Shown here piece by piece: positions 43,489-57,700 of a stretch of DNA of 64,000 bases (position 1 is the first letter of the stretch; every line of letters starts with the position of its first letter). Under the pieces are notes generated by a model, which worked only from the letters and a program-made list of their open reading frames with translations, was not told the DNA's origin and did not search any database. Both the position numbers and the translations under genes were made by a program. The stretch spans positions 29,724,367 to 29,788,366 of the forward strand of contig NC_092525.1 in assembly GCF_037038585.1 (NCBI RefSeq), read 5' to 3'. Origin of the DNA: Patagioenas fasciata (Eukaryota > Chordata > Aves > Columbiformes > Columbidae).

Positions 43489-46400
43489 TCTGGAAATCAA
43501 AACCAGACAAGTACTGAAGGAAAACAGAATGAGACCATAAGCAAAAAGCCTCCTGGTGGGGCTGTAAAAAAAATGGAGGTGATTTGATCCAATTCCAGAG
43601 CAGAGAGAAGGCAGAAATTTTGACTTGTCAGGAGAGTCCCACAACAGAGGAGCAGATCAGTCCGGGCAGACACATGTAATGAGGGTGTGGAGAAGAGGCA
43701 GCTGTGGAGAGCGCTGGCATGAGTTGACTGACAAGTTGGAACAGTGGAGCACAAGCCCTTTTCCTTCAGAAGCTGCCAACTCTTTGTTTTAATGTGCTCA
43801 GCTAGCATGCCATTGCTGCTTTAACTGTTACATGCCCAAGCCCCAGTCTTCCAGGATCATGGTATAAGTAATTTTTTACATATGTTCTTGTTTCTCTTTG
43901 TTCCCCTTGTGTATACCTCTGGTGATAAACAGATATTTTAAACTTAAGTATTCCTGTTTCTTATGGAACTTATTTCACCTTTATATTTTAACCTGCTGTA
44001 ATGTTAGCACTGTAGATATCATGGTTGGTTTTTTTGTTGTTGTTGTTTTTGAGATGGCAGTTTTAAATTAGTTTCCTAGATGAAATTTTTAGGCAAGCTG
44101 TATTCATAGCTAGCAGAATGTTTTAGAGCTGCTAAGCTAAATTAAAATAAACTTTAAGCAGTCAGGTCTGTCATTGAATGTAAGTGTTAATCTGTGCAAT
44201 TACTGGTCAGCTCTCCAGGACTCAGGGAAAGCTTTGTCTAAGTAAGGATTTCAGGATCATCATTTCAGTGTTACCAAGATGAATCTAAAATACCAGTGGC
44301 TCCTACTCTGGATTTCCATTCAGCTGACTTGGAGGATTTTTTATTGTGAATTTCTGCTGAAAACAGCGTTATACTCCTTAAGAGATGGCAAACATTTTGA
44401 CCTTTCCAGCTACATGAGTGGGAGTCAGCCTTCCAAAATCAGTCTAAGAAACTTACAAAACAAGTGGAACTGCCTCTAGTAAAATGCAATTGTAGAAAAA
44501 ACTCTAAGCAAGATAAAGCTGAATTCAAACAGCTTAAAGATGTAATGTGAATCTGGAATCCCTTTGTTACTCTCCTTATCATGTAACTTAAGCCTTTGTA
44601 AGGACACCAAGAGGAGAGTCAGTCAGCAAACTTGCTTCTTCCTGTTAATTCACTGAGATGACTAAACTCAGCAGGATTTGGGTTTTACTTTACATGTCCA
44701 TATAGTGACCTGGATCTTGGTCACAAATCTGGCTAATTAATAGCAAATTCTAAGATGTTACAAAATTGAACACTTGCTGGTGGGGTTCCATCCTGATAAG
44801 TCAATATTTAATTTCAATTTCAATCTTTTTAGTATGTCATCACTCATCCATATACAGAAGCAGACTATCCCCCTCCACATTGGGATTAAGGATGCATTAA
44901 TATTTTGTTTATACTGTGATCCACTCTAAGCTTTTGTTCAAACTTGCAAAGACCCCATGTGTTATTCTCCAGTGAAGACTCTTTTTTTTTTTTTTTTTTT
45001 TATATTAATATATGCCTCATTTGGTCAGCACCTGAAATTAAAGAAGTTACCACATAAAAGCAAGTGTGAAGTTCAAAGGCAAGTGTACTGAGGGAAATCA
45101 AGAGACTGGTTACATGGGAATTTAAACATGTTTGGTTTATGGATCTGAAAATAAGTTCAATCACTGCATTGAATTGAATATATTCTTGCTGCAGAACCCA
45201 ATAGAAAGACAGTCTTTCTGTTTCAACTTTCATAAGCTAGTAGAGGCTGTTTTATTGTATTTTGGAAAAAAAAAATAAAAAAAACAACTTAAATCATCTT
45301 CATATTCCATGAAGTTCATATTAAATTGTAAGTGTGTATGTGGACTCCAAAATGTTTAAAAATATTTAAAGCAGAAAATTATTACATTGGAAATAAGGAC
45401 GTCTGTTTTGGTCCAGAATCTCTACTATGATATAAATTGGATTCCATTCTCAGTGGGTGGAGAAACAGGATCAGTATTTCAAGTTCAAATTAGAATCAAT
45501 GGGATTGCATTGCTTTCAATTTTTATGTTCTAAAATATTTCCTTTATGCTCCAAAATTATTTAAATGCTTTTAAAAACATTACTTTTGTATGTTACATAT
45601 TTACAGACCATAATAGTATTTAACATGTCTCTTTCTAATGTAAACCTCTAGATTTTGAAGTAACCTGAAGATCATTCCTAAAATGTTAGTTCCCTTTTTA
45701 ACTGACCATTATTAAGAAAGTATTTAAAGCACACTTTTTACATTTCAAATTGTTTAAATCATATATATCCCCTTGCTAGGAGGGATTTGTTGTTCAGTCA
45801 ATAGGTTATTTTCCAGTTATCTTAATCCTATTCTAAATGGGATTTATGTGCAAGAGAAGAAATGGACCAGCTGTCATTTTGTCTGTCCCTTAAGCCTGCT
45901 TTGCCAATAGGAATATCCATGGTTTTGTAGGTTAGATCAGTGAATCTGAACAGCTGTGTTTGCAGTCCATGGGATTCTTGGAACAAGGTTTTTCAGAACT
46001 TGCCTGTCAAATATATCCAGAGGAAACTATCGACCCATTCTGCAAGTTTGAGCAAAACCATGTCTGGCAACTGTATTATTTTCCTTTTGGCAGAACAGAT
46101 TCTCTCAGTTATGCAGAAAATGTTTGTTGGATCATATGATGAATCATACAGGTTGGACTTTTTTGGTTTCATTTCTTCCTTTGTTCATTTCAATTTTGTG
46201 CTGGGTGCCTAATGTAGGAGTAATAATGAGAATCTAAAGCACAAGGTGAAACAGTTGCCATATGAAGTCTTGAAGAAAAGTGGATGGGAATTTAGAATAA
46301 AGCAATATCTTGAACCAAAATCTAGAAGTAGAACCACAGAGGCACTTTCACAGCTGGAAATGCATGTTCCATTGTCCATTTCTGGAGCAAAGTCTGAGTA

Positions 46401-48543
46401 CCGACACGGAAAAGTCCGGTCACTTTAGAACTGTAGTGGCAGTCCCTGGCCATGCTCTACAAACAAAAGCATCCTCAGTTCTACTCTTACTCATTGCACT
46501 GGGGTTTCTTTTCGAATAAATCATTAACCTAATACATATACAACAAGTTATAGGTTATAGTAGTAGTAAACAATTGCTTCTAAGAATCATCATCTCATTA
46601 AAGGTAAGGACCGTGAAGCTTTCACTTTGTGAAAGATGTATTTGAAGTGAATGGAGTTGATCAGATTATCAGTTGAAAACATAGCTTATACTTTTTTTTT
46701 TCCTTTTGAAAGATTTTCTCTTTAGCTGTATGTTATTTCCCAAAAGAGACAAGTTTGTCTCACTCAAGGGCTGGTTTAATGCCTTCAAAGCTGAAGGCTG
46801 TTTCTGCCATTAGTCTGCAAAGTACTTGCAGCTATTTCAGTCAACAGTGTTTGCATGTTGCAGAATAAGCAGCAAACAGCTTTTGTCTAGGGTACACCAG
46901 CTAAAGAACTCTTCTGGGGTTCATCTTGGTGCTATTTTTTTTGCAGACAGGTACACTTCTCAGTGGTGGAAAACTTGGACATCAATAGATAAAAAGTCTG
47001 AAGTTCAGAGAAAGAGTACTAGCCAGAAGCAGCACCTATTGCATTAAATTTGTTTTACTTTAACTAGATTTCTTTCGTATTATAAAGAACATATTTTCTT
47101 GTATCCATCAAGTCACAAATTCCAATCTAAACTGGAAGGTGTTTCATGAAAAGCATGCTAATAAAGGGGAAAAAAAAGCTTTAAATTGATGATAACCTAG
47201 AGGAGTGAAGTTATAAACTATCCTCAGAATACAATTTTATAGACATGTCTACGTGCAAATCTATATTTAATATATATGAAATTATTACTAATGGTTTAAG
47301 ATACTGGGTATCTTTATGGGTGCTTGTTTAAATATTGCATGTAGGGATATATGTAACTAAGACTAGTTGTGTGTTGCATGTGTATGGGAGACTTTCTCAT
47401 TGTTTTTTATTTCTGTGGCTCATACACCTACGGCTTTCTAGTCTCTCAGTTTCTGTTGGTCACTAAATCTTTAATGACATGTTTAACATGTGGGATTGCT
47501 TGACCCTTATCAGGTGAATAAAATTTAAGGTTCTTTTATACTTTAGTCAGAATCCAGATTATATTAGCCAGTATGCTTGAAAATATGTAATAAAGCAGGG
47601 TGAAAAAGAAGAAAAAAAGCCTCATGTCTCTCCACCAAATCGTACAATATTAGAAATTTTAAAATCTGTGTAGATTTTTAGGCTTAGAGGAAGTTCATAA
47701 CAAAAACTCTGCCAGCTCTCAGGAAGGATTAAACTTTTACCTTGAAGGCAAATTTTGAAGAAGTAATTCCCTACTAGGCAGGTCTTTCAACTTTATAAAT
47801 GTCTTGGATCCTCTCACTGAAGGAAAACAATATCAGAGTATCTCAGCTTTATATTCTTTTATGAAGCTAAATACTACCTGTTTTGTTTGTTTGAGTAGAC
47901 ACACCCTGAATCTTGGTGAGGAAAAGCCTTGAACTATTATGTTTCAGTTGGTACAACTCCCTTCCTGTTGCTATTCATAATTATGAATATATTAAGCCTT
48001 TAAAATCAAACTAAAGAAACAGCTGTTGGTCATTGCCTTCAATTGTTTTAAAAGTATTAATTATTTTAATAACATTTTACAATAAATCTGCTTGTCAGAT
48101 ACCTTCCAATATTATAGAGAAGTTTTAGAATGCAGCTGAGGCTCTCCTGTCTCTTCTGTGGTAGGTGTGTATACCATATGCATAGTGGAGCCTAGCTATA
48201 AATGCCATTATGCTAAATGTGGATGATGTTGCACATATTTTTAAAAATTACAGAGTGAACTTTTTTGACGTTTATTGATTAGTTTTTGATTAGTTAAACA
48301 TGTTTTTGTAGCTTTTTTCATGTTCCCAGACACTTGTAAATTCTTGGCCTCATGTATTTTGGAAACGTTTATGAAACTCTGAATGTTTGTGGTTTTCCAC
48401 AGCAGCTTTAACAAACTCTGTTGTCTCTCATTTAGAAATCACACTTCAGCACTTTACTGAATAGCTGAAGTGTAATTACTATGATGATATTAAATGTGAG
48501 ATTGTTAATGGAATGTGTTCAGGTGCCTGGATAAGTGATAAGA

Positions 48544-48596
48544 TTGTGTGGGGGTTTTTTGTGTGTAGGTTTGGTGTGTGGTTTTTTTTTTTTTTA
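48544..48596 (+). repeat. GT/T-rich low-complexity tract
   Basis: GTGTGGGGGTTTTTTGTGTG, then TTTGGTGTGTGG and 14 T. Confidence 0.7.
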
Positions 48597-49578
48597 ATGT
48601 AATCTTAAAACCACAAAGACTCTGAAATACGCAGGATCAGAGCCTCAAACATGTTGTGGAATGCATTGCTTGCAACCCAGCATTTTCCAACTGCTGTAGA
48701 TACGCGCTTCTAAGAATAGTGCAGAGTTTTAAATCCTACCCAGCCAACTGTGTGGGGAATTTTTAGCAGGGCTCTGAGAAACAGCTTTAGTGGTTGTGTG
48801 GTTTGGTTGTGTTCCATTAAGCGAAACCAAATACCCCATAAACAGGGCCAAATCGTGGGGAAAGTAACAAAACCTACATGGGTACTTGCTGTCTGTAGAC
48901 AAGTAAACTCCATGACATATTCTCGTGATTCTTGTTCTCCGATGCTCTTGGAGAACAGAAAGAACAGTAGTGGTGGTTGGGTCCAACAGGCCTTGGTAGG
49001 ATTGCAGAGCAAAATTAGGACCTTGCAGATGTATTTTTGTGCCAGATGTGTCTTCTCTGAGTACAAGTGCTGCTGGTGGAAGCCTTGAAAGTACAGGTGA
49101 TTTGTCTAGAAGACAGACTTGAAGTAGGAATTACTTAGGAGAAAGCATTTCTTCTGGACCTGGGGGGCTGGGAGAAGGGGCAGGGACAAGACTGGAGGTG
49201 GTGAAGCCATTTAGCAAGTTTCCCTGATGAACAAACTCTTGTTTGCAAGCTGAAGAATGGAAACTGTGTAGGTTACATCAGCTGATTCCCATTTCCCAAG
49301 GCATGGGCAGGGTGCTCACCCTGTTCCCCTGGGAAGCTGCCTAACCAGCCTCTGCCTGTAGCAAGGTCTGCCCTGAGCACTGAAGCTCTGGTGTTCTGCA
49401 AGATGGGATGAACCTTATCTGATAGCTTTCAGCAGAGCAAAGAGGAATTACTGCATTCTTTACCTGCAGTTCCAACCACTTTCTTCCTTCTGACTACCCT
49501 GTGAACCAATTGAATTTGCTAATCTGTCAGGACAGCAATTTAAATATATATTTTTATATAGATAAAATATAATAATTA

Positions 49579-49632
49579 CTAAAAAAAACCCCAAACCAAA
49601 ACACAAACAAAAAAACCTTAAACCCCCAAATA
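49579..49632 (-). repeat. A/C-rich low-complexity tract
   Basis: AAAAAAAACCCCAAACCAAA, then ACACAAAC and more A/C units: reverse orientation of the GT/T class. Confidence 0.65.
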
Positions 49633-50184
49633 AATGACCTCTGCTATGCCAGTGAGCTTAAAGGGAGATGAGCAGTAGCAGTAGGGAGTACAAAGGAATG
49701 AATTCTGTCTGGGAGATGTGACTCTTTTTGGCAGCAGTGAGTTGCTAGATGAATTCACCTATCTTGCGGGCCTCAGGCTTACCTTACCACAGCGGTCCAG
49801 GGACCATGAGAAACCTTAGACTGATGTGTATAATAAGCATGTATGTTTGGCTATTTATCTGGAACTCGAAACTGCCGTGCAAACATGATGACCTCAGACC
49901 CTGGCAATCCTTCCTGTGCTTCCAGATACTCAGTATCCTGCCCTGTGGGTGGGCAAAAAATATCTCGCATACAATTTGTTTTGCGTAAACCTTTCCAAGT
50001 ATTAATGGAAAAAATACAGGATAAGATTATGCAAACCTTTATTGTTAGCGGGACTGATAAGATTATTCATGGCAGATAACACTTGTTGCAAGTACAGGCC
50101 TATTTTCTTCAACAAAGAAGACCTATCTTTTTTGCTGAGGAGTTTGTTATTTGGAAGCAGTGGCTGAGAAAAACTCTCAACTTG

Positions 50185-50840
50185 TCAGTCATTCGAACTG
50201 CGAACTTCAGCTGTCTCCTGTTTGTTTGCAGTGCTGGGTAGGTCATCCGAATAACACAGGGACTTGGGCGGGATGGCTGACGGCTGCTACGAGGAGCACT
50301 GAGCGATACAGCGTGAGCAGCTGGAGCTGAACAGTCATCCAGATGCCTGTGACAGTGTGTCACCAACATACGTCTTTCAACAGATTCAAATATTTCACTT
50401 CTACTTCTCATGGCACTATATATTTACCTAACCCCTTACCTTTGAGTGGTGATTATTAACCAGGAGCAAAAAAACCTTGGTCTGATATGGTTTCCTTTAT
50501 TTTTCTTGTAAGATTTGTTTTGACTGTTAGGATTTCAGACCTGTTTCATAGCTGCGTTGGCTTACCAGAAAGATAATACAACTTCCTGCTTTTCACCTGA
50601 ATCTGAAGTAGATCCTCTGAGTGGTATTACGCTGTTTGCTCGGTATTCACTAGGGGGAAATTACATGAGCAATCTGAACTGATCTAGTGGCTGTGTGGCA
50701 CTGAAAAGAGGCGTCCTCGCCTCTCCCCACAGCTTACTTGTCTGTCTGCTCGCTGAATCGACTCACTATGCTGGCAGGGATCTAACCCAGCAAAAAGGTG
50801 CCTATTGCTGAGCTAGTGAGTCCAATCATTGGCCAGGCAC
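50185..50840 (-). promoter_or_regulatory. CpG-enriched pocket, candidate PALMD promoter or first-exon region
   Basis: Clusters of CpG (for example near 50193-50200, 50268-50320, 50630-50645, 50711-50720 and 50751-50760) in an otherwise CpG-poor 20-kb stretch. On the minus strand a CCAAT box (50832-50828, paired head-to-head with another at 50822-50826) is followed 90 nt later by CAGACAGACAA|GTAAGC, a possible first-exon donor at 50737. This is inference from composition and motifs only. Confidence 0.25.
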
Positions 50841-53800
50841 ATCTGATGAGTGCCAAAATGTGGTAAAGGAAGAGGGTAGAGGGTGAATCTGTGGCTACTT
50901 GAAAATGCAAAGGATGGGGAAAGAGCAGTGGAAGAGGAGCGGGGAGTAGGAAGAAAGGGAAGTGGTGGTAAACTCTTAGATAAACTAAACTGTTAGTATA
51001 AATTTACATTTACAGACTATTTAACACAATGTGTGGAAACTTCTTTTTTTCTTCCACCTGAAGGCTGAATAGACCTTTCAAACACTGTGTTGGCAGATCA
51101 AAGGTTAATATTTTATCACCATCCATGAATAATGCAAAAAATATTATCTGGCCACAAGTTGCATGAAAAGATGTTTTAGGGAATATAAAAGCTCTTTTCT
51201 TGTCATATCAGCTGTGGACTAGTTTTTTACCCAGTGACATCAGGAAAGCCAAGCTAATCTGCAGCTCCTGGTACTACTTAATTAGATGTAATTTCTGAAG
51301 AGTCTCTTTGCAAATTTCTCTTCAGCCTAGCAAGCAGGACCTTTGGTTGTTTGGGAGATCCATTATAGTCTTTGTGTAGATTTCTCACTGTCCAAATGCA
51401 CCTGGAGACTGATGGCTTGTGAAGGCTGGAGTTGGATGCTCTTTTAATAATCTATTTTAGTGAAAGATTTTTTACATTTGAAAATGTTATTGCATTTATC
51501 TTGTAGGTGAAATGACTCTTTGAAAAGGGTTTTGATGCAGTGTTAATCTGGGAAAGGAACTTGTCAGGTAGTTTCTTATTTCACAAAGTATTACAATGAC
51601 TTCCTCTAAGGGGAATCTAGCTATATTCTCAGACTTGCAGGTAATGGAGTTAGGAGACTTCAAGAAGCCAGTTCTTGGTGTTTCAGTTAGAAACTTAATC
51701 CATGTTTCTTTCTTGTAGTCACCACTGGATTGGACACAATTCATTTTGCTGTTTGAAGAAAAATATCAGAAACAGCCTAGCAGTTCTAGTTAACTGCTAT
51801 TGTCCTTTAATTTAGTTGGTGTGTTCTCTTATTCCAGTTAATGCAGCTCAGGATTGTAACAAAAAATTGTCATTATTTCATGGCTGCTCAGCGCTTGTAT
51901 GACAAGTTTTATGTTTCCAGTGGGCCATCGTCAATGGGAATGAGTAGCACACAGTGTAACCTGTCCTTTCACTGAAGGAACACGTCAGGGTAAGTGTCAA
52001 CATATTTTCACATAGTTTATACTTCAAACACCAGTAAAAAGTTAGTAATAAATTTATTTAAGCATGTATTTCTTTTCTACTGAGATTTGAGAGTGGTTTT
52101 TATTTGAATACCCTTTCTCCAGTTGTATGAAGTATATGATATGTTCATGTAGGTTCATGTTAACACTTGATTCTCTTAGGGGACAGCTGCTTATCTAAGT
52201 ATTGCTTGGAACTTAAGACATAGATCTCAATAACTCTTACACTGATTTATTATTGAGCTGTTTGATGCTATAGCTCAGAAATTGAAGAGCTGAAGTTAGA
52301 TCAAACAACTTCAATAACATCAGTTTGGACCTCTAGCTAGTAGAGCAAGGAGCTTTTGGGCCGTAATGATCTATCTGAAGGAAATGTCAGATGAAACACA
52401 GCTGAGGGACTTTAGTTCTCTATAGTCCTAAGAAATGTCACAGAGCAAGGTCTTATTGTTCAGAATCAGTTATTTTTACCAGTATGAAATTTATTTTGTG
52501 GTTGACACATTTTCATTTAAAATGTGTTGCTCATACATAGAGACTTTCGTACCTTTTGAATCATATATCCTTATTTCTTATACATTCTCCTAGCTCTTCA
52601 TTAGTTTCATAGTTCTGTAAATATCTCCGTTAAAAATACTGATAGGCCATGATTTCAGGTTCCCATTTTGACTACTGGTTCTAGTACAGTAGATGAGATA
52701 AAATAAAAATGAATTTGCATTTTTCAAGAGTACTTGCCACCACCACCACACGTTGAACAAATTCTGCAGTTAAGTGATGTCTTGAGGGTTACCTGTTCTT
52801 AACAGAGGCAGAAAATGGCTTTTGAAGTAATTGTTTGGCTTCAGAGGACTTCAGAAACAAGTTCCCCTTATTGTGAGATCCGATCAATGGCTTTCTGAAG
52901 CTGGGTTAAACCAATTTTTTTAAGATATATGCATGAATTCTTCAGAATTGCACCATAGATCAGAAAAGGAGCAATTTCTACATATGACCCAACTCTTAGC
53001 CATGTTTAGCTTAGTTTGTTTATATTCAGGTTGTGATGTTGGGACCTGTCCTGAAAAACCAGTGCACGTATGTGTTTGGGATGTTCAGAGCTGTGTTGGT
53101 GTTCTGTGCTTGCACTGACTGGGTTGTCCAGAGCTGAGCTAACGCTGCCAGTTGCTTGCTGCCATATGTAAATCAGCAATTAAAACTGACAGTGCAGGTA
53201 GTGAAACAGGTTTGTTCGGTGGTTCCTGCTAGGGGTTAAAACAACTCTTCTAACCCCCCATTCCTTTGACTGCAGCCTTTTGTCTTAATTGCTTTATTAT
53301 GATAGTGTCAGCAAAACCAAGCTGCCAGCTGGTACTTTCTCCAAACAGCGTCTGCTTTCCAAAAAACCTTGTGTTAGCCTCAGCCTCTCTCTTCCTTCCA
53401 CTTCTCCCAGACATTATCCTAATCCTCAATCTTTTTTCTATCCTATATTAATCCTATAAACCCTGAGCAGATCTGGTCTCCTCCGTCAGTGTTTGGTGTG
53501 GCAGGTCCCGCTCTGCAGGGTGCCAGCTCTGTGTGCATGAGCTGCACTCATAGGCTTCAACCAAAACTGACCACTGTGTGAACCCCAGTTTAATTGTTTC
53601 TAACCTTAGGCCATTAGGAAACCCTCAGAGCAGATTTAAGTGCTCTGAGAACATTTTGAAAATATTCCTTACATACTGGTTCCTTAGGTTGTGTTGTGTA
53701 TAATGTTTATGGTGTAGGACTATCACTGAGTGAGTGAAATTAAATGCCAGGTTTGAAAATGACGTGAATAATACAAGAATAACGTACAGGACATACTTTG

Positions 53801-54655
53801 AAAGATCATGAGCATGACTGAAGCAATCAATATTTTATTCTGGTTATGTAGAGCTTTCAAAGAGAAATGTAAAACAACAAAACAACTCTTCTTGTTTCTT
53901 TGCTAGAAAAATTACTTTCAGTTCTCTAATTAACCTTTTGTTGGAAGTACTGAGTCACTTGTGGTTTTCTGTTTCCTGTAGGTAAAAGCTACCTGTAGTG
54001 TAGCTTGTCAAAAACATTTGGTATGAGAGGCAAATATACTAGAGACTGCCACAAATCCTCCTGTGCTAATTCAACACTTTCAGACCCACTTTCTGTTCTG
54101 CTTTTTTTTTTCCCTCCCCATATATTTCCATCTGCATGCTTTGAATGAATCCTACAACTTATTATCCTGTATTTTTTTTAACCTAGTTTTGCCTTTACTT
54201 ACTTGACCTTTTGAGTGATTAGCCAACAAACTTTGTTCTGATTTACAGGAACACTCCTAGCTGGTGAGACAATGACTAATCTCTCTAATTTATGGTTACC
54301 TCTAATAATACCACCAGTTTCAGTTATGGAAGTGGAATAAGAATTATTTTAATTCTTTGGTTTGTATATTTTTGATTATTCAATTATTGTGTAATTTAAT
54401 GATTCTAAATAATTGCATGCTTCTGAATAATGAAAAAGTTTACAACAATTCATGAACAAGGTCCCATCTCTTTCCATGTAGATACAGGATGATTAATGAA
54501 CAGTTTGAGATCTGCCCTGTATTCTCATTTATCTGTAGGCTAAATTAGTAGTCTGCCTGGGTTCATCTCAGCACTTTGGAAGTTTACAGAGTGTCTTTCA
54601 TGGCATCTGCCTCTAGTCTGCTTAATTAAAAAACAGTTAGATTTATCTGATCAGG

Positions 54656-54708
54656 GGTGTATGTGTTTTTTGTTGTTTTGTGTTTTTTTTTTTTTTTTCC
54701 TTTCCTTT
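54656..54708 (+). repeat. GT/T-rich low-complexity tract
   Basis: GGGGTGTATGTGTTTTTTGT then TTTTG and a run of about 16 T ending in CCTTTCC. Confidence 0.65.
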
Positions 54709-57700
54709 CAAGCTCTGGTTTGCAAGCCTTCCATCAGTAACAAAGCATTATGTAGGAATAGCTGGAGATCTCTATTTTCCTTTGAGACAGTAGTAGCTGC
54801 TACCACAAAACCTTAAAGCCTTGGCTGCGGTTTCTCTCCTTTGCAGATATCACTTTCTCTTGGATGGTAAGGAATAGTTTTTTCTTCACCATTCTTTAGT
54901 ATGATAAGTAGAAGTGTAGTCTTCAACAAAAAAATGATTTATTCTCTATCATATATTGCAGTTTAAAATTCCCGACAGAAATGTGCATCGTCATTAAAAG
55001 AGGTAGATAATATGACTCATACTTTTGGCTTGTCAGTCTGTCGTCAGTTCCAGCCGAAGTGTTGGGTAGGCTGATACAAGATCTAATAAGTGACATAGTG
55101 AGTACCAATACATGGGAAATAAATTCTGTCACTCTTTAACTTGATGTTACTTCTGGGAAAGGCAATAGAGAAGATAAATTTTCATTGACACCTTAATTAG
55201 GAACTGAATTTACAGAAAGCCAACAGAGATTGTGAGAACAGAGATTGTGAGAGCTAAAGAGTAAAGATGAGAGTTCACTGGCATGGGGTGATCTGGAACA
55301 TGACCAGACTCTGTGGTCATAACCAACTTTCACTGAAATACTGTCAAAAGGCAAAAGAGTGAAGGTGGAAGTAAGACTCTTCCATTAAACTAGAGTTATT
55401 TAAGATTGATACCTAAACAGTAGGTTTATCTCTTTATCTACCAGTGTTTTGTAACTACTATTAGATGAATGAAGGCAGGTAAAATTATTCAAGTTATTTA
55501 GAAATAAATTTCTTAATGAATAATTGAAAACATTGCTTACAGGACAATTTAAAAGGGTATCATATTGATATTTTTTCAGTTTTCTTCTGAATTTCCACAC
55601 CACTGGAAGAAATTTTTAAAAGGTCTAACACATCCAAATTTGCTATTTGTCACAAGAAGGTGGTGTTCTTGGCAGTTAGCTGTCAATATTATAATAGTAT
55701 CTACAGTCCTACTGTGCTGGTTACGGAACATATTTACAGCACGTGTTCGTTGTGACAGTTGTTGAATCCACTTCCTTACAACCTTCTTTGTGGAACTTTG
55801 TACATGTCAAGCTGTCTTTTATAATCCAGAAACAGTGATTTTTTTTCAAATGGGTACTGGATTTGTGGGCTGTTTAGGGGTACGAGTAAGGAAATGACAG
55901 TGTGAAGACTCTGCCACTTCACTGTCTTATCACAAGCCTAGATGAAGTGCGAATGAGTTTCTGTAAATCAGGAAAATAAACCTGTTCCACTGTGTGTTTC
56001 CTACTTCCGGTCTGACAGCTGGGGATAATAGTCCTTTCCTAGCTCATGGGAAGGAGTGCCATTATTGATTATAGACAACTCCTTCACAGCCATTTAGATG
56101 AGTCTGAATTCAGAAGCTAGCCAAAATGATGGTTGGTCATTTGCTAAAATAAACATCAGGGGAAAACAAACAAACAACCTTTAAACAGGTTTTTTTGACT
56201 TATAGATATCTATGCAAAATAGCAATTGCAACTGGACATAGTGATAATGGAATATTGCCAAAACAGTGCTACCAAAATGCAGCCCAGCCCAACCCAGCAG
56301 AGAGCTGAAACAGCTGTATGATTCCTGTTGAAAGCCCTGGAAGTCCCAAGCAAGTGCTCACTGTGAAGTATGAGCTGCCTGTGTTTCAGAGGGTGTCTCT
56401 GTTCTATTTTATTTCTGTTGCAATAGGCTGCTCTGCTTTACTGGTCTCCATAACTTAATCTTTTTAATGAATTGTTTTGGAAGATGCAGACCCAGCAGCA
56501 AGCTAATATACTATAGTCATCATTAGCAAATGTGATTTGCCCTTGAATAGTCTCCTATACTAATCATTTTATGTATCACCATCCTTTTTCAGGAGTAGCG
56601 GCACTTGCTAAAAGCAACCTGTCCCTGTCAGTTTGCCAAGGGGTCCTGTCGTGTGGCTGAGTATCTCACATAAAATGTCTCTGTGCAGCTTGGCTGACTT
56701 CACAGTTCTTTGCATGCTGAGACTGTTTGAATAGAGCGGTCTAACTATCTTTACAGAGGGCTGTAGTTCAGATCTCATCTAGTCCCCTTTCTAAATCAGC
56801 AACCAGACTGATGGTACGCATTAGCAGATGACAGCACTTGGTTTGGTGATGAGAAGTGGCACTTTTCACCCTGGGAGGCTGGAGGCTGAGCCAGGGACTG
56901 CCATCAAATTTTTCCTCAGTCACAGCCTGTGCAGGAGACCCTGGCTGGTTTGATATGCAGCAGAAAATGCAGACAGTAAGTAGAGCTTCTGGTAAAGCCT
57001 TGTGTCCCTGCATTCAGGGTTTCCTTAGGGGTCAGCCTGTTGGCATGAAGATGAACTATCTGTCTGGGAGGAACAGGACTTCTGTGGCTTGGCAGAGCCA
57101 CCGTCTCTGTTGTATTGCAGCAGCGTCACTGCCTCTGTTTAATCTTTGTGACAAGGATGTTGGCTGAAGCAGGCACAACTGCTATTTACAAATGCGTTGT
57201 TTGCGTGACAGGCTCAGCACACCAGGGTAGGTTTTCAAGGGGGCTCAGTCAGCTCCTGTGATGCTTACAGCCAGTTTTCTGAAGACCTAGGACAGTGAGC
57301 TCCAAACAAAGAGTTGTAGAAACTGCCTCTACCAGCAGTGGAAGAGCCGTTCTGTGGGCAGCAAACACCTATTTGTGCAAGGAGTAACCACAAGTTCTCT
57401 TGTTTTCAGAGGGGCTGTTTATTGGCTTTTGAAATCAAAAAAGTGACTTATCAATAACTGAGCTTCTCGTTGGTATTGAATTCCTTCTGCCCTGATAAGT
57501 GGTAGTTGTTGTTGGTAGATTATTGTATGGTGTATATACAACACAAGCCACAATATTGGGCAGAAGAGATAACACCTCTCTCTAGCTGTCTATACATATC
57601 AGCAAAGTGTGTATCTGACTGTAAAATCCACAAATCCAGATATTCCTCTTATGCACTTATATCTGTAAATAACCCCTCCTTCTTTCAGAGAATGGACCGC

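Larger units (their letters stand above)
43490..50180. other. PALMD 5' intron or upstream DNA, first part
   Basis: AT-rich, no coding exon recognised on either strand. Contains a (TTG)n/T tract at about 44024-44050, a run of about 20 T ending at 45001, a GT/T-rich tract at 48544-48596 and an A/C-rich tract at 49579-49632. Overlapping open frames on both strands at 48710-49088 have no recognisable homology. Confidence 0.5.

Noticed and set aside
43489-43644. Open frame running upstream of the PALMD start codon
   Set aside because: It crosses the ttccag acceptor and has no palmdelphin similarity. The known N-terminus begins at the MEED codon at 43488.
48710-49088. Overlapping open frames on both strands (about 112-118 residues)
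   Set aside because: Mirror open frames over the same DNA with no recognisable domain; probably a stop-poor stretch.
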